From Tenericutes bacterium ADurb.BinA124 (lineage in GTDB: Bacteria; Bacillota_I; Bacilli_A; ML615J-28; CAG-698): 64,000 nucleotides of DNA. This document shows positions 24,503-33,660 of the stretch, in pieces (the first letter of the stretch is position 1; each line of letters opens with the position of its first letter). The stretch lies in contig MVZM01000001.1 of the NCBI GenBank assembly GCA_002068415.1, positions 62,001 to 126,000 on the forward strand, written 5' to 3'. Both the position numbers and the translations under genes were made by a program. The notes beneath the pieces are model-generated. The model did no database searches, was not told the DNA's origin, and saw only the letters and a list, made by a program, of their open reading frames with translations.

Positions 24503-26446
24503 ATGAAGATGAAATGGCTTTATTTTCTTTTATTGTTAATAACAATACCGCTATTAACCGGCTGTCAACCAGATCGCAAACCAAAGGAGTATGTGGTTAG
24601 TTTTTCTATAGCTAACGAAAACTATGAATCCCTTCAATATGCTGAAGGAACGTTATTAACTTTATCAATGCTCCCGCTTGTCGTTAGTAGTGATGATGAT
24701 TTGGTTTTTGGGGGCTGGTTTTTTGATGAACAATTTACTGATCCTTTTTTCGATTGGAAAGTGGTAAGCAATTTGACGCTCTACGGAAAATACGAACAAA
24801 AACCGATTAAAGCGGAAGTTTTGGCTTTAGATAGTCTAAGCTTACCAAAAACCGTCAGTGAATCAATTTCCTTACCAACGGAAATTGGGGGTTTTTTGGT
24901 CCAGTGGGAAACGAGTGATGAAGCGTATTTAACGGCGGAAGGGAAGTATGTGAATACGACTAAAGCGGATGTTAGTGTTTTAATGAGGGCTTTAATTACG
25001 ACTACCGAAACTTTTCAAAAAGAATTTACGGTGCTTGTGAAAGGATATCCCTTTGATGAAGTCTTTTCCCAAGCTTTAACTGAGTTCGAAATCCCGACTA
25101 TTACCAACCAAAACCTCATCTTACCGGTTCATTTTGCTAACGCTGTAGTTGGTTCTTGGGAATCTAACAAACCGGATATTATTTCCACCAGTGGGGAAGT
25201 AAACTTAAGCAAAGCCCAAGAAGAAGTCCTTTTAACATTAAGACTTGTGAAATACGATGAGGTTTATGAACAAACATTTAGGGTTGTAACAGCTATTCGT
25301 CCTTATACCGTCAATGATTATGAATATTTTGTCAATCAACTTAAGCTTGATGTTCAAGCTCTGATTATGGATGAAGCGGAAATTAACTTTTTCAACCATC
25401 AAGTTTTAAGTACGCCAGCAACAAAAACCGTTAATTTGGAGACGATTGCGGAAACGCAAAGCAAGACAAGCATTTATAATTTAATCACCAGTTATAATCA
25501 TTTTACTAAATACCCCATCTATCAACCATCGGGGGCATTAGCTACCGATAGTGAAAAAAACAGCATTTTGGAAAATCGTAATTTAAATGGTTTAGCGGAT
25601 GAAATCGCCATTCAGTATGCCGTCTCAACGACCCATGTCAATTTACGAAGCTATCCAACGGACTTTTATTCATCGAATTATTCAACCGATCGCTTTCAAG
25701 AAACTGGTTTTGGTTTAGGCATCCCGATGGTTATTTATCATACTAGTTTGGACGGGCAGTGGTTTTTTGTACAGATGCTTAATTATTATGGTTGGGTGCG
25801 GGCCAAGCAAGTTGCTTTTTGTACAAGGGAACAATTTCTAAGCTATGTTAATCCGGAGCAATTCGTCGTTGTTATCGATAGTGATTTTGTCCTTGGGGAA
25901 GAATATCTTCGCATGGGCACGCGGTTACCGTATTTTTCCAAAACGGATAAGGATTATTTGCTTGCCTTTCCTGTTCGTAGTTGCTTAGGATTTTTGCAGA
26001 TTGTTGATTTTAGTTTTACCAATCAAGGTGAATTAAGTGATGGTTATCTTCCTTATAATTATGAAAACTTATTATCCCAAGCTTTTAAAATGTTGGGAGT
26101 TAGTTACAGTTGGGGGGACAAACAAGTTAAGGGTTTTGACTGCTCTTCCACGCAAGCGGCTATTTATCAATGCTTTGGGTTTTTCTTGGGGCGCAACACT
26201 TCCAACCAACGGGTAACTAAACAATATGGCGGCACCTTAAGCAATTTAAGCAATGAATCATTAAAAGACATGAAGGTTGGAACACTTCTTTATACCAGCG
26301 GTCATGTATTAATGTTTATTGGTGTCGATGAGGCTGGTCAATGCTGGTTATTACATAATACTTCGCTTGGTAATAAAACCATCCTTCAAACTTTGAATGA
26401 TTATGGGACAACGAATATCAAGTATTACTTATCTTTTCATAATTAA
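24503..26446 (+). CDS. Lipoprotein with Ig-like domains and C-terminal NlpC/P60 peptidase
   Basis: The 647-residue protein begins with a lipoprotein signal (LLTGC, Cys near residue 21). An InlB-type repeat follows (VFGGWFFDEQFTDPFFDWKV region, residues 30-100). Two atypical bacterial Ig-like domains (105-270), a linker, an SH3-like part (370-450) and an NlpC/P60 domain from about 525 come next. Cys547 in FDCSS, His601 in GHVLMF and His618 in LLHN form the expected catalytic triad. Such enzymes cut peptide stems of cell-wall peptidoglycan. It is outside the phage terminator and shares its Ig domain type with the host gene at 43272, so I treat it as chromosomal. Confidence 0.88.
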   Translation: MKMKWLYFLLLLITIPLLTGCQPDRKPKEYVVSFSIANENYESLQYAEGTLLTLSMLPLVVSSDDDLVFGGWFFDEQFTDPFFDWKVVSNLTLYGKYEQKPIKAEVLALDSLSLPKTVSESISLPTEIGGFLVQWETSDEAYLTAEGKYVNTTKADVSVLMRALITTTETFQKEFTVLVKGYPFDEVFSQALTEFEIPTITNQNLILPVHFANAVVGSWESNKPDIISTSGEVNLSKAQEEVLLTLRLVKYDEVYEQTFRVVTAIRPYTVNDYEYFVNQLKLDVQALIMDEAEINFFNHQVLSTPATKTVNLETIAETQSKTSIYNLITSYNHFTKYPIYQPSGALATDSEKNSILENRNLNGLADEIAIQYAVSTTHVNLRSYPTDFYSSNYSTDRFQETGFGLGIPMVIYHTSLDGQWFFVQMLNYYGWVRAKQVAFCTREQFLSYVNPEQFVVVIDSDFVLGEEYLRMGTRLPYFSKTDKDYLLAFPVRSCLGFLQIVDFSFTNQGELSDGYLPYNYENLLSQAFKMLGVSYSWGDKQVKGFDCSSTQAAIYQCFGFFLGRNTSNQRVTKQYGGTLSNLSNESLKDMKVGTLLYTSGHVLMFIGVDEAGQCWLLHNTSLGNKTILQTLNDYGTTNIKYYLSFHN

Positions 26447-26450
26447 TTGT

Positions 26451-26475
26451 AAGCTCTTTAAACGGAGCTTTTTTT
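26451..26475 (+). terminator. Terminator after NlpC/P60 gene
   Basis: AAGCTC (26451-26456) pairs with GAGCTT (26465-26470), followed by five T. Confidence 0.8.
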
Positions 26476-26512
26476 ACCTTTTCATAATAAAATTTGTTTT
26501 TGCATGCGACCA

Positions 26513-26541
26513 TTGAAAACGCTTGGAAATTGTGATAGAAT
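26513..26541 (+). promoter_or_regulatory. Sigma-A promoter of the pyrophosphatase gene
   Basis: TTGAAA at 26513-26518 and TAGAAT at 26536-26541 are 17 bases apart, about 33 bases before the ATG. Confidence 0.75.
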
Positions 26542-26573
26542 AACATTAGTTTTCACAAAAAGGAGTTTAATGA

Positions 26574-28664
26574 ATGGACAAATTTTTTATTTTTAGTACA
26601 ATCGGTATCGCTGTCATTGCCTTTGTCTTTGCTTTTTGGCTGTATATTTGGGTTTCCAAACAACCATCAAGCAATAAGAAAGTTGCTAGCATTGGTGAAC
26701 TTATTAGAAACGGCGCCAATGTCTTTTTAAGAAAAGAATATCTCGTTCTGGCTAAATTTTCTGGCGTAATCGCTATTTTAATCTTTATCTTTTTGCCGGA
26801 ACCGATTTGGAAGGGAAAAATTCTTGAGAACTTAACCATGTTTATTGCTTATCTATTTGGCACCGGGCTAAGTGCTTTGGCCGGTAAAATCGGGATTCAA
26901 GTTGCGACTATTGCGAATGTGAAAACTGCTGAAGCCGCACAAAAAGGAATTAAGCCTAGCTTCTTAAGTGGATTCCGTGGTGGAGCGGTCATGGGAATGG
27001 CCGTTGTCGGTGCCTCATTGTTAGGTGTGGCCCTAGTCTTTTTAATTACTAAAAACGGCACGGCTTTATTAGGCTTTAGTTTTGGAGCTTCCAGTTTAGC
27101 TTTGTTTGCGAAAGCAGGCGGAGGGATTTTTACCAAAACGGCGGACATTAGTGCGGATTTAGTCGGCAAAGTGGAATTCGGAATTCCCGAAGATGATCCC
27201 CGTAACCCCGCTGTCATTGCGGATAATGTTGGTGACAATGTCGGTGATGTGGCTGGCATGGGTGCCGATTTGTTTGACTCCAATGTCGCTTCCTTAGCAG
27301 CAGCCTTAGTGATGGCCGTGGCTTTGGGCGGTGTGGAAGGCAAAAATGTGATGATGGTTTTCTGCTTTGCAGCCATCGGTTTATTAGCCTCGTTGATTGG
27401 GGTTGGTTTTGCGAGAATGGGTAAAACCGGCAATCCGACCCATGCTTTAAATATGAGTACTTATATTACCACGGGCATCTTTACCGTTTTAACCGCCTTA
27501 GCAACATTATTATTTAAATTTGAATGGCGGATTTGGATTGCTTCCGTTGTCGGTTTATTTGTTGGTGTCATCATTGGGATTACTACCGATTACTTTACCA
27601 ACGATGAACGCAAGCCGGTGCGTAATGTTGCGAAAGCCAGTAAATCAGGTCCGGCTTTCACCATTATCAATGGTATCAGCTATGGTTTCTTAAGTGTTTT
27701 ACCGGCAATTGTCGGGATTGCTATTTCCGCTCTAGTGGCTTATAAAATTGCTGCTCCTTTGGGCGTGACCCCGGAAGATCAAACTCAATTTGGAATGTTC
27801 GGTATTTCGATGGCTGCCGTCGGCATGTTATCGATTGTCGGGATGATTATCAGCAATGATGCTTATGGACCAATTGTTGATAATGCCCGTGGGCTTGTGG
27901 AAATGGGCAATTTAGGCGAAACAGCATTAGAGATTACCGACAGTTTAGACTCTGCCGGCAATACCGTTAAAGCTGTCACTAAAGGTTTCTCCATTGGAGC
28001 GGCCGGTTTAACCGTTATTGCTTTATTAGGAGCTTTCATGAGTGAAGTCAATGTGAAAGCGGCGGAAATCGGTCATGCTTTAATTACCGGTTTTGATGTT
28101 ATGGATCCGGTGGTTTTCTTCGGTCTCTTGGTCGGATCAGCTGTTCCAGCCGTCTTCAGTGCTTTGTTAATGCTCGGTGTTAACCGCAATGCGGAACGAA
28201 TGGTTGGCGAAATTCATCGTCAATTCCAAGAAATTCCGGGTCTATTAGAAGGAAAAGATGGTGTTTCTCCGGAATATGACAAATGTATCGCTATTGCGAC
28301 AACGGGCGCTTTACGGGAATTAATTCCGGCCGGATTGTTTGCGATTGTCATTACGATTTTGGTTGGTTTTGTTGGTGGTGTGGCTGCCGTGGGCGGTTTC
28401 TTAGTTGGTAATATCGTCAGCGGTTTATTGCTTGCCCTCTTTATGAGTAATAGTGGTGGTTTATGGGATAACGGTAAAAAATATGTGGAAGCCGGCAATT
28501 TTGGTGGCAAGGGAAGTCCGGCTCACAAAGCTGCTGTTGTTGGTGATACCGTTGGTGATCCATTTAAGGATACTGCGGGCCCAAGCATCAATACCCAAAT
28601 TACCGTGGTTAGTTTACTGGCCAGCTTATTAAGCACGATTTTCTTAACCTTATCGATTTTCTAA
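26574..28664 (+). CDS. hppA: Membrane-bound proton-translocating pyrophosphatase
   Basis: The 696-residue polytopic protein couples hydrolysis of pyrophosphate to ion pumping across the membrane. The substrate-binding region DLVGKVEFGIPEDDPRNPAV with DNVGDNVGDVAGMGADLF (about residues 200-235) and the C-terminal DTVGDPFKDTAGP motif are intact. The K+-dependence position reads GNTVKAVTKG with Lys466 and Thr469. That is the K+-independent signature; K+-dependent enzymes have Ala and Gly there. That subfamily is usually H+-pumping. An AAAGGAG site and a clear promoter precede it; it forms a single-gene unit closed by two terminators. Confidence 0.96.
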   Translation: MDKFFIFSTIGIAVIAFVFAFWLYIWVSKQPSSNKKVASIGELIRNGANVFLRKEYLVLAKFSGVIAILIFIFLPEPIWKGKILENLTMFIAYLFGTGLSALAGKIGIQVATIANVKTAEAAQKGIKPSFLSGFRGGAVMGMAVVGASLLGVALVFLITKNGTALLGFSFGASSLALFAKAGGGIFTKTADISADLVGKVEFGIPEDDPRNPAVIADNVGDNVGDVAGMGADLFDSNVASLAAALVMAVALGGVEGKNVMMVFCFAAIGLLASLIGVGFARMGKTGNPTHALNMSTYITTGIFTVLTALATLLFKFEWRIWIASVVGLFVGVIIGITTDYFTNDERKPVRNVAKASKSGPAFTIINGISYGFLSVLPAIVGIAISALVAYKIAAPLGVTPEDQTQFGMFGISMAAVGMLSIVGMIISNDAYGPIVDNARGLVEMGNLGETALEITDSLDSAGNTVKAVTKGFSIGAAGLTVIALLGAFMSEVNVKAAEIGHALITGFDVMDPVVFFGLLVGSAVPAVFSALLMLGVNRNAERMVGEIHRQFQEIPGLLEGKDGVSPEYDKCIAIATTGALRELIPAGLFAIVITILVGFVGGVAAVGGFLVGNIVSGLLLALFMSNSGGLWDNGKKYVEAGNFGGKGSPAHKAAVVGDTVGDPFKDTAGPSINTQITVVSLLASLLSTIFLTLSIF

Positions 28665-28683
28665 ACATTTTAATATAAAAATG

Positions 28684-28718
28684 AAAGTCTCCATTAGTGA
28701 TATGATGGAGACTTTTAT
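28684..28718 (+). terminator. Terminator after hppA
   Basis: An 11-bp perfect stem (AAAGTCTCCAT at 28684 with ATGGAGACTTT ending 28715) is followed by TATT. Confidence 0.85.
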
Positions 28719-28759
28719 TTAGCGGAAAAAATTAGATTTTATTGGCTGCTTCGACTTAC

Positions 28760-28786
28760 AAAAGACCAAAAAAAGGGTCTTTTTTG
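28760..28786. terminator. Second terminator hairpin after hppA
   Basis: AAAAGACC (28760-28767) pairs with GGTCTTTT (28776-28783) with further T downstream; it could act on both strands. Confidence 0.7.
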
Positions 28787-28824
28787 TTTATGAAAACAAT
28801 GAAAATAACTGCAGGGATTTTGTC

Positions 28825-28853
28825 TTGAAAAAAATCATGATAAGTTGTATAAT
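28825..28853 (+). promoter_or_regulatory. Sigma-A promoter of the ArsB-like transporter gene
   Basis: TTGAAA at 28825-28830 and a perfect TATAAT at 28848-28853 with a 17-base spacer. Confidence 0.8.
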
Positions 28854-28895
28854 TTGTTATCATTTACCAAGGATTTGTTTAGAAAAGGATAAAAT

Positions 28896-30203
28896 ATGGT
28901 CGCGACGTTAATTATTTCCCTATTAACGATTATCTTATTAGTCTTAGCAATCATGTTTAAACAAAGCATCAAAATTCGTAATCATTATTTTGAAACATTT
29001 TGGATGGTTGCGGTTTTCGGGGTTGTGCTTTTGTTGCTGTTTGGCCGGATTTCTTTTAAAGAAATCTTTTTAGGGATTACGGAAGCTTCCTCCATTAATC
29101 CGCTGAAAATATTGGTATTGTTTTTATCCATGACGATTTTATCCGTTATTCTTGATGAACTGGGCTTTTTTAAAAAACTGGCTTATTTGGCTTTAAAGAA
29201 AGCTCAAGGAAAGCAAATGCGGATTTTTATGTATCTATATCTAACGGTCTCAATACTAACAATATTTACTTCCAATGATATTATTATATTAACATTCACG
29301 CCCTTTATTTGTTATTTTTCCAAGAATGCGAAAATAAATCCGCTCCCCTATTTAATCAGTGAATTTGTAGCGGCGAACACTTGGAGTATGATGTTAGTCA
29401 TCGGTAATCCGACGAATATCTATTTAGCTTCATCCTATGGGATTAATTTTTTGCAATATTTTCAAATCATGTTTATTCCAACCCTTGCCTCTTCGTTAGC
29501 TGCTTTAGGCATTTTGTTATTGCTGTTTAGAAAACAACTGACCAATAAAACCTTAGAAACGAGTGACTATGAATATTGTTTAGAAAACCCTGTTCTTGTT
29601 GGTATTATTCTTGGGCATTTAGTTGCTTGCATGATTCTTTTAGCTGTTTCCTCATATTTGGGATGGGAAATGTGGCTGATTAGCTTAAGTTTTTGTTTAA
29701 GCGCCTTAATCGTTCTCTTGGTTTATGAAATGTTATTTATTTCGCGTCAACCGCAATTAATTTTTACCAGTTTACGTAGAACGCCTTGGAGTTTAGTCCC
29801 TTTTGTCGTATCTATGTTTGCTTTTGTTTTGGTTCTCAATCGTGATGGGATTACCACTAGTATTGCAGGGTGGTTGGGGAAGATGAACCCGATTATGGGT
29901 TTTGGATTGACATCGTTTTTGGCCGCCAACATTATCAACAATATCCCCATGACGATTTTATATACCGATATTTTAGAATCGGTGCTGCCGATTGCGCAAA
30001 CTCCGGCTTTATATGCGGCGGTAATTGGTTCCAACATTGGTGCTTACCTAACACCTATTGGGGCTCTTGCAGGAATCATGTGGATGCAAATTTTGAAAAA
30101 GCAAGAGATTAATTTTAGTTTTCCCAAGTTTATTAAATATGGCTTGATGATTTCCATTCCGACAATTTTAATTGCTTTACTGTTTTTAATGTGGCAATTC
30201 TAA
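28896..30203 (+). CDS. ArsB/NhaD-type ion transporter (IT superfamily)
   Basis: The 435-residue protein has about 11-12 hydrophobic helices. It carries two inverted-repeat signature segments of the ion transporter superfamily: SNDIIILTFTPF near residue 128 with IGNPTNIYLA near 168, and NIINNIPMTILYTD near 348 with IGSNIGAYLTPIGA near 378. The family moves arsenite, Na+/H+ or dicarboxylates. There is no arsR, arsC or arsA nearby, so arsenic export is not implied. It stands alone between its own promoter and terminator. Confidence 0.8.
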   Translation: MVATLIISLLTIILLVLAIMFKQSIKIRNHYFETFWMVAVFGVVLLLLFGRISFKEIFLGITEASSINPLKILVLFLSMTILSVILDELGFFKKLAYLALKKAQGKQMRIFMYLYLTVSILTIFTSNDIIILTFTPFICYFSKNAKINPLPYLISEFVAANTWSMMLVIGNPTNIYLASSYGINFLQYFQIMFIPTLASSLAALGILLLLFRKQLTNKTLETSDYEYCLENPVLVGIILGHLVACMILLAVSSYLGWEMWLISLSFCLSALIVLLVYEMLFISRQPQLIFTSLRRTPWSLVPFVVSMFAFVLVLNRDGITTSIAGWLGKMNPIMGFGLTSFLAANIINNIPMTILYTDILESVLPIAQTPALYAAVIGSNIGAYLTPIGALAGIMWMQILKKQEINFSFPKFIKYGLMISIPTILIALLFLMWQF

Positions 30204-30228
30204 AGCACCTTAAAGTGTGCTTTTTTTA
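30203..30228 (+). terminator. Terminator after ArsB-like gene
   Basis: AAAGCAC (30203-30209) pairs with GTGCTTT (30217-30223), followed by more T; the stem overlaps the stop codon. Confidence 0.8.
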
Positions 30229-30248
30229 TGAAATGCTCAAGTTCTTAT

Positions 30249-30277
30249 TTGTTTTTAATACTGATCTATGGTAGAAT
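30249..30277 (+). promoter_or_regulatory. Promoter of the ABC-F-typA operon
   Basis: TTGTTT at 30249-30254 and TAGAAT at 30272-30277 with a 17-base spacer. Confidence 0.65.
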
Positions 30278-30298
30278 AAACAAGCAAAGGAGATAGCC

Positions 30299-31831
30299 AT
30301 GAGCATTCTCGAAATCAAAGACTTAAAATTTAGTTATGGCGATAAAAACTTGTTCAACAGTTTGCAAATGCGCTTGTTTCCAAACGACCATCTTGGTTTA
30401 ATCGGCGCCAATGGGGTCGGCAAAACCACTTTGATGAAATTAATGGCTCATCGTCTTGACCCTGATGAGGGAAAAGTCGTGTGGAGGGAAGGAGTTACTT
30501 ATTCCTACCTTGATCAACATTTACAAGTGGATTCATCCCTTACGATTGCTCAATATTTATATGATGTTTACACCGATTTATTTGCCATGGAAGAGCAAAT
30601 GAATAAATATTATGATTCGTTGGTAGACGCCGATCCATCCCAATATGATAAAATCTTAAAAAGTGCCGAATTCCTTCAAACCACGCTGGAAGAAAAAGGT
30701 TTTTATTTAATCAAGTCGAAAATCGCTAATGTCTTAAACGGCTTAGGAATTAGTTATGAAGTTTCCTGGCCGATGATGCAATTAAGCAGTGGTCAACGGG
30801 TTAAAGTATTTCTTGCGAAAATGTTATTGGAAGAAAAAGATATTTTGTTGCTTGATGAACCGACTAACTTTTTAGATAGTATTCATGTTGATTGGCTGGC
30901 TAAGTATTTGAATAGTTATAAAAAAGCGTTTGTGGTTATTTCCCATAACTTGGATTTTATTAAGGCCATTGCTAATGTGGTTGTGGAAATCACGAATAAG
31001 AAAGTGGAAATTTATAAAGGCGATTATCAATCTTATTTAGTCCAAAAAAAGCTTCGAGAAGATTTATATAAAACACAGTACGAAGCGCAGCAGAAGTATA
31101 TTAAAAAAACCCAAGAGTTTATTGATAAAAATATCGTTCGCGCTTCCACAACAAAACGAGCGCAAAGCCGTCGTAAAGCTTTAGAAAAAATCGATGTCTT
31201 AGAAAAACCGCTTATGCAAAAGCGGATTACTTTTTCTTTTCCCTTCACAAATGCTTACCATATGGAAGCTTTAACGACCAAGAAATTAGTAATTGGTTAC
31301 ACGCACCCCTTGTTGCCGGCGCTTTCTTTAAAAATTCGTTTTGGGGAAAAAATAGCGATTGTTGGCAAAAACGGTGTTGGTAAGACGACATTTTTAAAAA
31401 CAATTTTAGCCCAAATTCCTTGTTTGGCGGGTGAGTTTTGGCTTAATCCCCTAAATAAGATTACTTATTATTCACAAGAAATCCTTACTGATAAAACAAA
31501 AACCGCAGTTCAATATATTCAAGATGATTATCCACTTATGGATGATGGGATGATTCGTAATTTGTTGAGCCAATTTGGGATTATCGGTGAATTGGCAGTC
31601 AAAGAAATGAATAAATTATCCGGTGGTGAACAAACAAAGGTGCGGTTTGCGAAACTGAGTTTGGAAAAGTCCAATATGTTGATTCTCGATGAACCAACAA
31701 ACCATTTGGACCGCCAAGCCAAAGACAGTTTGTTTAAAGCTTTAGCCCTTTATCCGGGAACGGTTTTATTAGTTACTCACGAACGAAGTTTTTATCGTCA
31801 TTTGAAAATGAAAGAGATTATCTTTGGTTAG
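30299..31831 (+). CDS. ABC-F family ATPase (ribosome-associated)
   Basis: The 510-residue protein has two ABC ATPase domains on one chain and no membrane segments, the ABC-F build. Domain 1 has GANGVGKTT (about residue 40), signature LSSGQ and LLLDEPTNFLD. A charged linker (240-310) carries RASTTKRAQSRRKALEKI. Domain 2 has GKNGVGKTT, LSGGEQ and LILDEPTNHLD. ABC-F proteins act at the ribosomal E site, rescuing stalled translation or giving antibiotic resistance. Leading an operon with the translational GTPase gene typA supports a housekeeping translation role. The linker length does not tell resistance from housekeeping types. Confidence 0.9.
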   Translation: MSILEIKDLKFSYGDKNLFNSLQMRLFPNDHLGLIGANGVGKTTLMKLMAHRLDPDEGKVVWREGVTYSYLDQHLQVDSSLTIAQYLYDVYTDLFAMEEQMNKYYDSLVDADPSQYDKILKSAEFLQTTLEEKGFYLIKSKIANVLNGLGISYEVSWPMMQLSSGQRVKVFLAKMLLEEKDILLLDEPTNFLDSIHVDWLAKYLNSYKKAFVVISHNLDFIKAIANVVVEITNKKVEIYKGDYQSYLVQKKLREDLYKTQYEAQQKYIKKTQEFIDKNIVRASTTKRAQSRRKALEKIDVLEKPLMQKRITFSFPFTNAYHMEALTTKKLVIGYTHPLLPALSLKIRFGEKIAIVGKNGVGKTTFLKTILAQIPCLAGEFWLNPLNKITYYSQEILTDKTKTAVQYIQDDYPLMDDGMIRNLLSQFGIIGELAVKEMNKLSGGEQTKVRFAKLSLEKSNMLILDEPTNHLDRQAKDSLFKALALYPGTVLLVTHERSFYRHLKMKEIIFG

Positions 31832-31839
31832 GAAAAAAT

Positions 31840-33660
31840 ATGAATATTCGCAATATTGCTATTATTGCCCATGTTGATCATGGAAAAACGACTTTGGTCG
31901 ATCAATTACTTAAAAAATCACAAACATTGGCGGCGCGTGAACAAATCGAAGACCGTGCCATGGATAGTAATGATTTGGAACGGGAACGGGGCATTACCAT
32001 TCTTTCTAAAAACACTGCGATTAATTATCAAGATTACAAAATCAACATTCTTGATACTCCGGGCCATGCTGATTTTTCCGGAGAAGTCGAAAGAATCATT
32101 AAGATGGTTGATGGCGTGCTTTTAGTAGTGGATGCTGTTGAGGGCACGATGCCACAAACACGCTTTGTTTTAAAGAAAGCCTTGGAAGCAAATTTAAAGC
32201 CGATTGTGGTCATTAATAAAGTTGATCGCAGTGCTGCTCGGCCGGAAGCTGTTGTTGATATGGTTTTGGATTTGTTTATTGAACTAGGTGCAAGCGATGA
32301 ACAAGCGGACTTTAAGGTCGTTTATTGCAGTGCTACTCATGGGACTTCCAGTCTTTCTCCGGAAATATCAACACAAAAAGCGACAATGGAACCCTTGTTT
32401 CAAATGATTATTTCCGAAATCCCTGAACCCAAAGTATCCATTTCCGGGCCATTGCAATTTCAAGGCACTTTACTAGATTATAATGAATATGTCGGCCGAA
32501 TGGCCATCGGTCGGATTGCACGCGGGTCAATTAAACAAAATCAAATGGTTTCATGCTTACGCAATGATGGTTCGATTAAACAATTCCGGATTCAAAAACT
32601 CTTTGGTTTTTTGGGATTGCATAAATTAGAGATAGAAGAAGCTTTCGCCGGTGATATTGTTGCCATTAGCGGACTTTCTGATATTAATGTCGGTGAAACG
32701 GTTTGTGAACTTGCTTATGAAGAAGCCCTACCGCCGATAAAAATTAGTGAACCGACCGTCGAAATGTATTTCAGCACCAATTCATCACCTTTTTCCGGTT
32801 GCGAAGGAAAGTATGTGACTTCTACAAAAATCGATGAACGTTTATATCGAGAAGTCCAAAAAGATGTCAGCTTGCGTGTTTCCCGGGTGGGAGCAGGCGA
32901 AGAATGGATTGTTGCCGGCCGTGGTGAGTTGCATTTAGGCATCCTTATTGAAAACATGCGACGGGAAGGTTATGAATTCCAAGTGGCGCGCCCAAAACCG
33001 ATTATTAAAGAAATCAATGGCAAATTATGCGAACCTTTTGAATATACGCAAATTGATTGCCCCAATGACACCGTTGGTAGTGTCATTGAGTTAATGGGCC
33101 GACGGGGCGGAATTTTAGAATCAATGGAAAACAATCCGAGCCAAACGAGATTAATTTATGCGATGCCCTCCCGTGGTTTGATTGGTTTAACAACGGATTT
33201 TTTGACCGTTACCAAAGGTTATGGCATTTTATCCCATATGTTTTTGGATTATCGACCCTTGGAATTAGTGTCTTCCGGTAATCGAAAACTGGGCGTTTTG
33301 GTGGCGACTGAACAAGGAAAAACCACCGCTTATGGCATTGGTCAAATTGAAGACCGTGGAATTTTGTTTGTGGAGCCGAATACGGAAGTCTATGAAGGCC
33401 AAATTGTCGGTGAATGCAACAAAGAAGAGGATTTAGCCGTCAATGTTGTGAAAGCCAAACAACAAACCAATATGCGTTCTTCCAACAAAGATTTTACGGT
33501 TGTGTTAAAACGACCGAAGGTTTTGAGTTTAGAGGCTTGTTTGGAATATATCAATGATGATGAACTTGTGGAAATCACACCAAGGTCAATTCGTTTACGC
33601 AAAAAGATTTTAAACACGAACGAACGTAAAAAATATGACAGTCGAAAGGATCGCCAATGA
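31840..33660 (+). CDS. typA: Translational GTPase TypA/BipA
   Basis: The 606-residue protein starts NIRNIAIIAHVDHGKTTLVD (P-loop). It contains the switch ERERGITILSKNTA, DTPGHADF and NKVDR, followed by EF-G-like domains and the BipA-specific C-terminal region ending around residue 600. BipA binds 70S ribosomes and assists 50S assembly and growth under stress or cold. Eight bases separate it from the ABC-F gene, and it overlaps the next gene by four bases, so the three are one operon. Confidence 0.96.
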   Translation: MNIRNIAIIAHVDHGKTTLVDQLLKKSQTLAAREQIEDRAMDSNDLERERGITILSKNTAINYQDYKINILDTPGHADFSGEVERIIKMVDGVLLVVDAVEGTMPQTRFVLKKALEANLKPIVVINKVDRSAARPEAVVDMVLDLFIELGASDEQADFKVVYCSATHGTSSLSPEISTQKATMEPLFQMIISEIPEPKVSISGPLQFQGTLLDYNEYVGRMAIGRIARGSIKQNQMVSCLRNDGSIKQFRIQKLFGFLGLHKLEIEEAFAGDIVAISGLSDINVGETVCELAYEEALPPIKISEPTVEMYFSTNSSPFSGCEGKYVTSTKIDERLYREVQKDVSLRVSRVGAGEEWIVAGRGELHLGILIENMRREGYEFQVARPKPIIKEINGKLCEPFEYTQIDCPNDTVGSVIELMGRRGGILESMENNPSQTRLIYAMPSRGLIGLTTDFLTVTKGYGILSHMFLDYRPLELVSSGNRKLGVLVATEQGKTTAYGIGQIEDRGILFVEPNTEVYEGQIVGECNKEEDLAVNVVKAKQQTNMRSSNKDFTVVLKRPKVLSLEACLEYINDDELVEITPRSIRLRKKILNTNERKKYDSRKDRQ

